Assembly (NCBI GenBank): GCA_022702545.1
Contig: JAHRBC010000007.1
Coordinates: 2,356,001-2,420,000 of the forward strand
Origin: Phycomyces nitens
Taxonomy: Eukaryota; Mucoromycota; Mucoromycetes; Mucorales; Phycomycetaceae
Direction: 5' to 3'
DNA: 64,000 nucleotides
A program made the position numbers and the translations under genes. Position 1 is the first letter of the stretch. The number at the start of each line of letters is the position of its first letter. The notes beneath the pieces are model-generated. The model worked only from the letters and a program-made list of their open reading frames with translations, was not told the origin of the DNA and ran no database searches. Shown here piece by piece: positions 54,388 to 64,000 of the stretch.

Positions 54388-57300
54388 GTTATAATTGATG
54401 GGGTAAAAAGTGGACACTCTAATTCATATACTTTGTAAAAAAGGAAGTGGCTTAACGACATGCAATCAATGCCTAGAGGAGCCAGCCACCCACCAGGATT
54501 CAACACCAGCTCAGGGCAACTGCAGATCCCATGAGAGCTGCTTTTTTTTTATTCATGGCTATAAACATTTGAGTGCATCGATGGGCTATCTGTTGTTGTC
54601 TAGCCTTGCTTTTGTCAGCTTAAATGAAGTTTGATACCAGGAGAAGATTTAGCCCAGCAATCGATATATTTTTTTATCTTTGATGATTTGAAACAGTAAT
54701 AAACCCTTTTGCTACTTTTTGTCTTTGCAGAACCAAGGCTTTTTTTAGCACTATCGTTAGCTTTGAGTTCGTCTCTTTTATAAGCATTAGCTATATTAAC
54801 AGTGCTTCTTCTTTTTTATTTTTATTTTTATTTTTTGAATGCAATACCAGATCTGTCTAGTTTAACATGGAATACATTCCTCATCCAACTCCCCTTGAAA
54901 TAATGCATGTCTTTATATGTTGATTCCGTTCATGTATCACCCCTCTAAAAACTTCATTAGAAAACTGGCTGCAGAACACTTCAGGGACATTGATTCGTGA
55001 AAATATCGTACTCGAATTTGTTTTGTATTTTCTGTATAAATAGACTGGATTTCCGCCTTTCCTAGATATCTTTATCCAACAGGATCAACAACTATACGAA
55101 TGCCTAAGAAATGAAAACGCTTTGATGTCCTTTTCTATATATAAAAGTATGTCTCTAAACGATTATCTTGGCTTGACTAACTGGTTTCTATAGAAAACCC
55201 ACAAAAAAAATGAATCCTTCACTTCAATACAACCCAGTCCAGAGATGACCTCAAGCTGATTTCCTTTTTTTTTATTCCTGCTTCGTATACCACTGTATAG
55301 ATATGTCCATCCTTTGATAGACCTAAGGCGAGTGATAGCATATAAAACAGTAAGTCATCTCAGAGATGGGTTAGAATGCAAAGTGTATTGATTTGGTTTC
55401 TAAAGCGCCAGTAAGGATTTTATAACATAAGACGATGTTTTACAGCATATACACGAACACACAAAGATTTATACTGCATCATATACCTTTACCAAGCCAA
55501 CCACTCTAGTCAAAACAAGTTATACACGCGCAAAACTAATAACGATTTATTATATTTACAAAACAACAACAACAACAACAACAAAATCTACAAAAAAAAT
55601 GCATTTCACTGTAACCAAAAGGACATCTTCTGGACCAGCAACCCATTATTTATCATTTATGCCCCAGGACACCATCAAATTTATTTATTCCTTTCATTAC
55701 TACATTGGTTACCTTATTTATTTCTATATCATCCACAGACATCTATCATTGTATATAAACCACCTATACCACATTCAACTGTTAATATCATTTTTTATAA
55801 AAACAAAAAAGTGTGCATCTATCAAATAAACTCATGTCTATCAAATTTACAAGTTATTTCAAAAGCATTCAATGACAATTGTCTTTTATTTCTAATGATG
55901 ATCCGTTCTGTCGGTATTCATTTCTCTCGGGCGTCTTTAGAATCTTGCGGACCAAACCAAATTTTGAATACGTATGCTTACAGGAGTAAGCGTCTATAGG
56001 TGGCTATGTACTGCAAAAGTTTTTGGTCTTTACGGTCCATAGGTATCCTTGGAAACATTTCATGGCTGCTTACTATAATCTGAATATATTTATTTATATA
56101 TTTATTTATACGTACAAAATGTCGGTTCATGCTAATCTAGCTGCACGTATCCTCAGTTGGTAGTAATTAAGGTACCTATCGTTTTACAATACATTTGGTT
56201 TTTGATTCGATGCCCTTGTTTTGGTATATTCAATCACCTTTTTTAGTTTAATAACTTTAGACAGTTTTTTTGAGAGGGAGTAAATGGTTGGCTTCTAAAG
56301 TACACGACCGCATCATTATCCAGGCACAGCATAAGATGTATTCTGTTGATGGGGATGCCTAAATGAATTGTACCAACGATATTTTTGAGTTTTACCCTAC
56401 TTTTAACAAATATCTCCCTGATAGTTCTGTTTGCAACATAATTTTGGTCCACAAAAGTAAGATCTTCACTTTGGTTGGTCTAATAATCAACCTTGGCACA
56501 ATTGTTTACAGAATGCTTGGCATCTACTTGATATTAGTGCAATATTTAAAAATCGTATTTAAAAGTTATGATTAGTTTATTAGAGCAGAATATCAGCATC
56601 ATATAAGCCAAAATCAGTTTTTTTTTTTAAAAAAAAATTATCATATCTATGACTACCTTGCATTACTAAATGACAGATCATAAAGGGTCTGTTCTGTTGT
56701 CTGCAAAATAGCTTTAGTTTTGCTTTTCTATATACCACAGGTATCCTATTAGCTAACCTTGATTTTTTTTTGCTAGGTAACTAATACACATTTAATAAGC
56801 CAATGGACGGGTGCTTAGGCAGAGACAGGTAGGAGTGTTGCTATTGATTGCCTTGTAACTTTGTTTTACAATATCCTCACGCCAAAGATACGTATATTTT
56901 GTGAGCATAAAATCACCAGTTTCGATACCAGGAATGTGTAGAGTGGTGGTTTGGTCACTAATATACATGCCCTTTAATAATTCCATTTATTCATAAATGT
57001 CTACCACATTTATACAATACACACATTATTTGCTTTCATTTCTTTAATCAAATCATTCAAAATAAATCCGTTAGTTTTGGGATTCTTTGGCTTGCTGATG
57101 ACTCAAGTGTTCATTAGTAGCACTCTGTTGAATTTAACTACAGAATATCCACTTTGGATATTGTAACAAATAGAGAAAACAAGCGTTTGTTTTTCAAGAC
57201 ATGGATCATCTGATCGTCAGTAGAAGCGAGGTGGTTTGGGTACCATATACAGATTCCTATGAGTAAATGTAAAGCATCTTTACGCTTGAGAAAAAGCATG

Positions 57301-60300
57301 GCTTTGAAATCTGTTCCCAGTTTATAAAACTATACTAGTTGTTTGAGCTCATGAAACAAAAAGCAAAACAAAACAAAAAAGTTTACGTTTTGTATTATGC
57401 TTTTTTCTATGGAGCACTACTATATTTTGCCTGGGTTGTAGCACAGTTTTTTTTTGATAGATTCTAAGCGTTACAGGATTTTATGGGCTTGGAAGTTTGT
57501 TGTATTAAAAGTTGGATGATTTTTGTGCATTTTGTTTTTGGAATCGGATCATTTTAATGTGGGTATTTGGTGCATAATGTATCTTTCAATCAAAACAGAT
57601 TTAGTCTAAACTTTTTCTCTGTTTTTATTATTGCTTTCTATCTAGGATTATTAGTTGCTATAAAAAAAAGGTGCTTTTTCAATATTCAAAATTATGGATA
57701 TATGCCCAAAGCAGAAATATTTGGTGGATTATTCAATCTATAATTCTCAACTTCTTTACCCTATATATCCAAACTAGATCTGGCAGATAACGACAAAGTC
57801 TTGCTTCAGTATAGATATGGATATCTTGCAAAAAAAATCAAGTAGCTATAAAGAGCTGTATACTTTTAGAACAATGCTGAACATGTCTTTTAAGTATTTT
57901 TGTCAGGGATTTTGGTTTTAAACAATGCCAAATGTGTCAAATTGTATAGAAAGCAAAGTATTATAATGGTTGGTAGTAAAATTTCATATTATCTCAACTA
58001 CTCTTCTGTAATTCTGTGTACGATCAAGTATTGTAGTTCATCTCATTATTGTGGTGGTATGTACATGACATCTTGTTCTTTGGGCAAGTAATTGGCATAT
58101 TTACCTTTGAATATATGGTGTAAAACACATGCCAAGTGAGGCTTTAGTAAACTAATTGATGACTATATTTCAATACAAGGTCTTTTATCACTACACATAG
58201 CAAAATAAGAAAGTATCATGGCTTGCCTCACTGCCTAAAGCCCACTGTTTTTTTTGGCAATCAAGAAAAATGTGTATCATATACACTATATGTTAAATGT
58301 ACATGGCTGAAAACTAGGATTTCTCAAACACAGCTAATACATCGACCGTCAATACAGCTCCTTTCATTTACTACAATATGTTCCACTTAACCTTTATTGG
58401 ATCACAAAAACTCACTATTCACCCACTATACTTTTCATATAAATATAAGAATAACCTAATAACTGATGTAAAGCCATTACCAAGACATATATCTCATTCC
58501 CTTTTAACCTTTACAACTAGCTTTATCCTTGACTTACTTTTTGCTGCCAATGGATTCTAGCTAACAATTAGGTTTCAGGACAAGGTGACCAGGCCTTGGG
58601 TAGAAAATATTTACTTGACCATTATATTGTTGACGGATATCCCGAGACCTGATATAATACCTCCCAATTAGTTTTGCAGTTACAAAGTTTGGGTCAATCT
58701 TTCTATACTTGTTGATGGTGTGGATATATGTCCAACTACTTTGTGTAACCCATGTAAAATAGGCTTTTTTTGTAGACCAAATTGAAATCCCTAGCAATAA
58801 ACGCATACATACCCATAGAAGAAACAACTATCAACAGTTGACTCAATTTGACTGTATTTCAACCATAATAAAAGAACCTTGTAATATACACTATCCATTT
58901 CTATCAAAATTCCGAATATCTAAAAAAAAAAGCATCTAATGCATGTATATACCAACATAAAACTGTTTATATATGTCTGTGTGATCCAAACCACCCTTTT
59001 GTCCATTCACTTACAAAACCATCATGATCTTGGCTCTCAGCCCATCCCATATTCTGATGATCTATTTACAAGCTGCAAAGTACAAACAAGTGGTACGATC
59101 GACCAAATAATTACTAAAATCCAGACTCATGTGCCCAAGTAAAGAGCGAGAGAGTGAGGGGCAATTGACGTATTAGATTCAGAAATACACAATTCTTTAC
59201 TGTAAATAGGTGTATTCTTTTTATTTATTTATTTAATTTCCAAGGCCACAAATCTGTAATTCTTGTCAACTCAGTCATTTATAGCAATCTTTTGCAGAGC
59301 ATTATAGGTCTCCAAGCCTTCAACATGACTAGACAACCAAATGGCTAGAAGAGGTCTTGATATCTATTTTCAATCTTTATAAGGCTACACAGTTGAAATT
59401 AATGATCTGCATCTCTCACCATAGAATTACTATGGGCCAATTGGTTCCTAATTGACTTACTTTACAAGGCTTTCTGATATTTGCGATAGAAAGGAAAACA
59501 CCTACTAGATCCCTCTTATTTGTACACACATCAAAATTGCACCAAAGTTAGTCCCGGTTTTCTCTAAACCTCTCTAGACAGCTGGCAATTGTTTTTCGGG
59601 ACAAGATTCTATAACAAACATACACTTTTTGCAGTGAGAAAACCAGACAGATTTGAATATAAACGCCCTTTTTTTATAAAAAAAAACAACAACAACCAAA
59701 TCATTGAAACCCCCAAGACTATGATCAGCACTATTATTTTTGGATGCGCCTCAGGTACCATATAAAAACTTGTTGCTAGGATACTAATGTCAATGTGCCA
59801 TTTAATCCATGCTATGTTTTGGCACCATGACTATAGACCAAAAACTAATCTAGGTTGGCATTTGTGATTGCAAAGTCGATTCGAATATTGACGGCTTTAT
59901 GGTAAACAAGAACGAATCTAAAAACGTACACATTATTTATAAAGATCTACCTTTTACAGCTCAAGGGTCAAAAGGGACTTTGTTGAATATCTGGGCACCA
60001 TGGAAACATATGTCTTTAATTCAAACATGTGCCTTTGTTGCTAGGGTAGGGATTCAAAGGAATAGCAAAAATAAAATACTTGTCTCTAAAAGTACACGGT
60101 TTTAAACTTTCTGGCTGTGCGACTACTCCCCATCAATCACGGCGTTTTACGGTGTACAAATGATATTTCCATGACAGGACAATCTGTACTCCCACATTTT
60201 GGCTACCGAGTAAAGAAATATAAACCATGTAATGGAAAGGGCAGTAAAATGGTTTGATTGAAAGACAAGATAGACAGACCAGCCTTGTCTTTACCTCTTT

Positions 60301-60670
60301 ACCTCTAAAACATACCTATCTATACCCACCCATACTTGTGTACCTGGAACCCATTAGCCATCAATTATCCGATATGGCAATATTCGAGTGATAGATCAAG
60401 TGAAAAACATCCAGCATGGAAATCTAAAGACATGTCAAACCAAAACAAGCCGTTCAATAAGAGCCATCTAGAGAGTAGAGTGTTTCTTTTTGTTATGCAA
60501 AAGTATGTTCCATTGCGTGTTTTGTCTCCGCTACTTTTTTATAATCTTTATTGCTCCCCCCCTTATATATATATTTATATATTTATATTTATATATTTAT
60601 ATATATTCATCTCCTCACCTTCCATCTTTTACGCGCTTCCTCTCTTTACTAGTTTGTTTGTGCCTCAACA
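54388..60670. other. 6.3-kb gene desert
   Basis: Very AT-rich. A CAA-repeat (aacaacaacaacaac near 55564) precedes a short frame at 55599-55829 that begins MHFTVTKRTSSGPATHY and soon becomes Tyr/Ile/Phe-rich; it might be a first exon but nothing confirms it. Frames at 56792-56986 and 59899-60105 are unsupported. A TA/TTTATA tract at 60563-60610 lies just upstream of the RasGEF gene and may be part of its promoter. Confidence 0.4.
58561..58827 (-). pseudogene. Coding-like short frame of unknown origin
   Basis: An 88-codon minus-strand frame whose last 60 residues (TINKYRKIDPNFVTAKLIGR and QQYNGQVNIFYPRPGHLVL) look protein-like in composition, unlike the surrounding AT-driven frames. It has no convincing start and no partner exons. 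It is possibly the end of a decayed gene or transposon. Confidence 0.22.
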
Positions 60671-62794
60671 ATGAGCAACTCACTTCCCTCGATACCCGTA
60701 TCACCTTTTATCAAGGCACTACTTCAATGTGCCAGCACTCTTGCCCAGGCAACAAAAGAGCTTTCAGAGGCCTCGGCAAGTCCTCCGACCACCATCAAAG
60801 CCAAAGGAGAACTAACTCAGCTGAGCCATTTGGTCCAAAGCCAACGAAACTGGATTGATGATTGGACGATGCAGATGCATTCCGTACAGGGCGTTATGCC
60901 CTCGCATTGGGATGCAGACATTATGGCAAGACAGATCGCATCGATTGACAGCCAGTTGTTTGATCTCGTCGTACTCGATCAGACTTCATTGCTCCACATT
61001 GAGACCAGACAGAGCAAATGGAAACCTGTCCTAGACTTCCATCGCTACCTTTCTCATAGCTTCTCGCATCAGCTCATCTTCTTTTCTGGGAATCCAACCG
61101 AGAGTGATCCCGAGACACACTTGATAGCCTACCTGGTACGAGTGGCCTACTTGCTTCTCAATACCTACCGAGACTTTTCGGGGTTTGCCGCAATTGTCCA
61201 TGCACTACAGTCACCTGCTGTCCGTCGCCTGCACTCCCTGTGGAAGTCTTGTCCTTCACTTGCCCAGGTATCCATAGACGAATACCTCTTGGTACTTTCG
61301 CCCGATAACACATACGAAGCGTACCACAAGATGCTTCATACCACACTTGTGCCCTATTATACACGCGACCAGACCACCACCAAAAGAGTGGCCGTGCCAT
61401 GGGTTGAGGCCCATGTGGGCAGAATCGCTTTAAATCAGCGCCAAGGAGATCTAAAAAATGTCAATCGCCAGATGAGTATCGCTCTGGGCATCCTTGAATT
61501 GTGCCAGCGCAATACAACCACACAGCCTGCTGCTTGGATCGAAGAAGCCCTCGATTTTAACGGCAATCTCGTTTCTCCTCCCCTTCCTCCTCCTACAAAG
61601 GGCTCCTCCTCCTCCTCCTCTTCCAGACCATTTCTGGATAACGCATTAGCCAACATTCCTGCCCTAGATCTACGTTTTATTCTTCCAGAAAACTCACTTG
61701 TCTACCACTGGATTGTCTCTAGAGTCTATCTGTCTAATGAACAGCTAATGGAAGAGAGCTATGCAGCCGAACGACCAATGTCTGCCCCAATAATGATCAA
61801 GTCTGCAGAAGAGATTTTGGAAGAACTTGGTCTGGAAGAGATGGAGGTCGATAATATCAAGAAACAGACCCTTGTCAGACGAGAAGAAATATTCGACGAC
61901 GATGTCCTTGAGGAGGACGAAGTTCAATACGAAGCTCAACAACAAGAAGAAGGCATTGAAGGGGATGAGGGTCTCTTTAATGATTATGTACCCCTCTCGG
62001 TTATTGCTGAGCAAGAAGAGGAGTATGAAGATGATGTGGTAATGGTTGCAGGTGGAAGCAGTGTGGACCAAATCCATCAACCCACACAATCCATCCTCTC
62101 TGAGGCTGTAAATACTGCTAGACAAGAAGAATCTTCATCTCAAGTACTTGAAGAATCCCATGCAGATGGAGCAATTGGGGGCACAACTGAGATCAGCATT
62201 GACCCCAAGCCAACCACTTCCAAAACAGAAAAGCATTCATCAAAAATAGCACAGGAAGATCATGATGATAATGATAATAATAACGAAGAGGAGGAAGAGG
62301 AGGAATGGAGAGGATACCCCGTATCGACAGAGGAAGATGACGAAGAAGAATCTGAGAGGTGGGAAGGCTATCCTGGGCCATTGAATGACAATGCTTTGGC
62401 AAACACTGAAGACAAGGACGATGTCTGGACAGGATACCCTGAACCATCCGACCCATCATCACGTCGTGAATCATCTCTTTCTGAAGCATCTGACGAATGG
62501 AAAGGATACTGTGCTACCTCTGAAGAAGCCAAGTGGAAAGCAGAGGCTCGCCTGAAAGTAGAAGAGAAGGATTGGCAAGGCTACACCCTTGAAACCTTAC
62601 CAGACTCAGACATGGAGGGATCCTTATGCTTAGATAGCCAGGACCAACATCGCATGACAAGGCAATCTTCGGATCAAGATCATGGCTATACATCGCTCCA
62701 ACATACACAACTCAAGACCATTGGCAAAGCTGCCGCACGCAAGATCCAACAAGGGCCTCCTGTCAACCATACCATCCCTGCCTTCTCACCCTAG
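60671..62794 (+). CDS. RasGEF-domain protein with acidic tail bearing W-x-G-Y repeats
   Basis: Intronless, 707 residues. Residues ~80-290 resemble the CDC25-homology catalytic domain of Ras guanine-nucleotide exchange factors: DADIMARQIASIDSQLFDLV (start of the domain), THLIAYLVRVAYLLLNTYRD, FSGFAAIVHALQSPAVRRLH followed by LWKSCPS, and VPWVEAHVGRIAL. A REM (N-terminal) module is not evident, so activity and the target GTPase are uncertain. Residues ~380-540 are acidic. Residues ~543-640 contain five spaced motifs WRGYP, WEGYP, WTGYP, WKGYC and WQGYT in Asp/Glu-rich linkers. The tail is basic (IGKAAARKIQQGPP). ATG at 60671 was chosen as the first in frame after a TA-rich upstream tract. It converges with the histone-fold gene 130 bp away. 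Confidence 0.8.
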   Translation: MSNSLPSIPVSPFIKALLQCASTLAQATKELSEASASPPTTIKAKGELTQLSHLVQSQRNWIDDWTMQMHSVQGVMPSHWDADIMARQIASIDSQLFDLVVLDQTSLLHIETRQSKWKPVLDFHRYLSHSFSHQLIFFSGNPTESDPETHLIAYLVRVAYLLLNTYRDFSGFAAIVHALQSPAVRRLHSLWKSCPSLAQVSIDEYLLVLSPDNTYEAYHKMLHTTLVPYYTRDQTTTKRVAVPWVEAHVGRIALNQRQGDLKNVNRQMSIALGILELCQRNTTTQPAAWIEEALDFNGNLVSPPLPPPTKGSSSSSSSRPFLDNALANIPALDLRFILPENSLVYHWIVSRVYLSNEQLMEESYAAERPMSAPIMIKSAEEILEELGLEEMEVDNIKKQTLVRREEIFDDDVLEEDEVQYEAQQQEEGIEGDEGLFNDYVPLSVIAEQEEEYEDDVVMVAGGSSVDQIHQPTQSILSEAVNTARQEESSSQVLEESHADGAIGGTTEISIDPKPTTSKTEKHSSKIAQEDHDDNDNNNEEEEEEEWRGYPVSTEEDDEEESERWEGYPGPLNDNALANTEDKDDVWTGYPEPSDPSSRRESSLSEASDEWKGYCATSEEAKWKAEARLKVEEKDWQGYTLETLPDSDMEGSLCLDSQDQHRMTRQSSDQDHGYTSLQHTQLKTIGKAAARKIQQGPPVNHTIPAFSP

Positions 62795-62924
62795 GCGGCA
62801 GTAAATTAAATTAAATATAAATATAAATATAAATATATATAAAAAAGAGAGAGACTATTTATTGCTGTTGCTATTGCTATTATTCTGTACATTGGTATAA
62901 GTTTGAGGGATCCATATGATGTTT

Positions 62925-63925
62925 TTATGTATTGTCCTTATCCTCAAATGGGCCCATATACCGGTTTGTAAGGAAATCAAATGTATCGACATTTTGAGTT
63001 GCTTGATAAACATGGTGAGGAACCAATAGCTTGTCCCCTGGGTCTGTATCATGCTCTTTGGTCCATACTTCCATACTTGCATCCAATATACGCTTAAGAA
63101 ACACACGGGTGGCCTTGAGAAAGAAAGACAAAAGTCAATTACAAGATAATTCCAATATGCCTAGTTTTAAATGACTTGCCTGTGCCATGATATTGCCAAC
63201 TTCTAATCGTTGGTCAATTGCACCATTGAGATCAAAGGAAGGAGTAGGGCCTTGGAGACTGCCGTCCCGCGCCAGTGTCATGTCATTTGCCACCACAGTT
63301 TTGAGCCGTAACTGGTTCATCACGGACCAAATCCAATCCACATATCGCTCGTTTGCAACATTCATTCTCTCTTGAGTGCCAACTTCCCTTGCATTCTCAA
63401 GTAAGGTTCTTTCAGGAGACGGTCGTTTTTCTGCTCCATTTAAAGAAACCTCTGTAGTTTGTGTTGCACTTGTATCTACATCGATATCCATATCCTCTGT
63501 ATATCTTGTCAGTATCATATCAATTACCTTTTTAGATCTGCTTCCTGCTTCCTGCATTCTCATTTATACTTGCCTGCTTCCTTGACTACATCCCACCCAG
63601 GCTCCAATTGGTTCAACAGACCTGATACACTTGTCACACTGCTTAGCCCTGCTGCCCGTTTGCGCATTGACCATCCTGGTGGTCGCCTTGGGCAGGCTTC
63701 TTCTACATTCAAGCTTCTATCATCGCCTCGGCCATGGAGTTCCCGTAGACACCCGCAGAACTTGCATATTCCCATGCCCTCGAATGCAGGGGCAGTGTCA
63801 CTCAATTCTGACTTCTTGGGTGTATGACGATTATCCTTACACCACCCAATCACATCCTTGGTCGATAAAGACGTAGCAGCCACTCTCAGTACAGTGTCCA
63901 TAGTCTCGAACGCTTTCTGCTGAAC
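62925..63925 (-). CDS. Partial gene: protein with histone-fold-like C-terminus and two GC-AG introns
   Basis: Three exons are readable: 63574-63925 (after an acceptor, VQQKAFETMDTVLRVAATSL, with the cysteine cluster CKFCGCLREL), 63180-63496 (EDMDIDVDTSATQTTEVSLN) and 62925-63113 (ATRVFLKRILDASMEVWTKE). Upstream exons are outside or at the window edge. The last ~60 residues (LLVPHHVYQATQNVDTFDFL) follow the pattern of the NF-YC/H2A-like histone fold, where ...TLQRNDIA..DxFDFL ends helix 3; this is a pattern call, not a family assignment. Both introns (63497-63573 and 63114-63179) appear to begin GCAAGT; GT alternatives hit stops or break the frame. Possibly a chromatin or transcription subunit. 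Confidence 0.5.
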
Positions 63926-64000
63926 CTGTATACGTAAAAGATGTGCTCGATGCCACTATATTTTCATGGTCAGTAAGCGCCCTCTTTGTCCTCTGTTCTT

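Noticed and set aside
55599..55829. Short gene after the CAA repeat
   Set aside because: Only the first ~20 residues look coding; the rest is AT-driven Ile/Tyr/Phe, and there is no second exon or family motif.

Overview
The window looks like nuclear DNA of a filamentous, early-diverging fungus, most likely Mucoromycota. This is inferred from many 50-80 bp GT-AG introns, AT-rich intergenic DNA, orthologues of fungal/eukaryotic housekeeping genes (DPH3, BAP31/Yet, SAC phosphatase, CDC50, KNL1/Spc7, METTL25) and abundant fragments of non-LTR, LTR and Tc1-type elements. No marker gene fixes the species.

Layout. 0-6 kb: the 3' part of DPH3, a convergent BAP31-like gene, one copy of a 286-bp LTR-like repeat (LTR-A), a multi-exon HSPA12-type Hsp70 gene and an unassigned coding fragment. 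6.5-17.4 kb: two related non-LTR retrotransposons on the minus strand, each bounded by a perfect target-site duplication. The first (6520-9861) has lost nearly all of its reverse transcriptase in frame. The second (12082-17349) is nearly complete, with one homopolymer frameshift. 17.7-24.3 kb: an old yellow enzyme, a convergent SAC/hSac2 phosphoinositide phosphatase and a tentative membrane-protein gene. 24.3-34.3 kb: a transposon graveyard with two Tc1-like relics, a LINE fragment wedged between LTR-A copies, further LTR-A copies (two with perfect 5-bp duplications), a LINE relic, an orphan exon-like frame and a hairpin-rich stretch that may be a structured RNA. 35.4-42.4 kb: an unusual locus with a GC-rich single-exon gene (one N-terminal membrane segment plus C-terminal FG motifs), followed by low-coding DNA holding a tandem array of exon-plus-mini-intron units and a large inverted repeat. 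43-44.4 kb: an LTR-A fragment and a Ty3-type integrase relic. 45.4-54.4 kb: CDC50, then KNL1/Spc7 divergent from it, and METTL25 convergent with KNL1. 54.4-60.7 kb: a long AT-rich gene desert. 60.7-64 kb: a RasGEF-domain gene with W-x-G-Y repeats and, convergent to it, a partial gene with a histone-fold-like C-terminus and two GC-AG introns.

The housekeeping genes do not form one pathway. They cover translation factor modification, ER/membrane lipid biology, chromosome segregation and Ras signalling. The points most worth following are the exon-intron tandem array (40.3-41.1 kb), the membrane/FG protein, the RT-deleted LINE, the W-x-G-Y repeat protein, the paired GC-AG introns and the hairpin-rich RNA candidate. 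All readings were made by eye; exon borders not listed explicitly are approximate.
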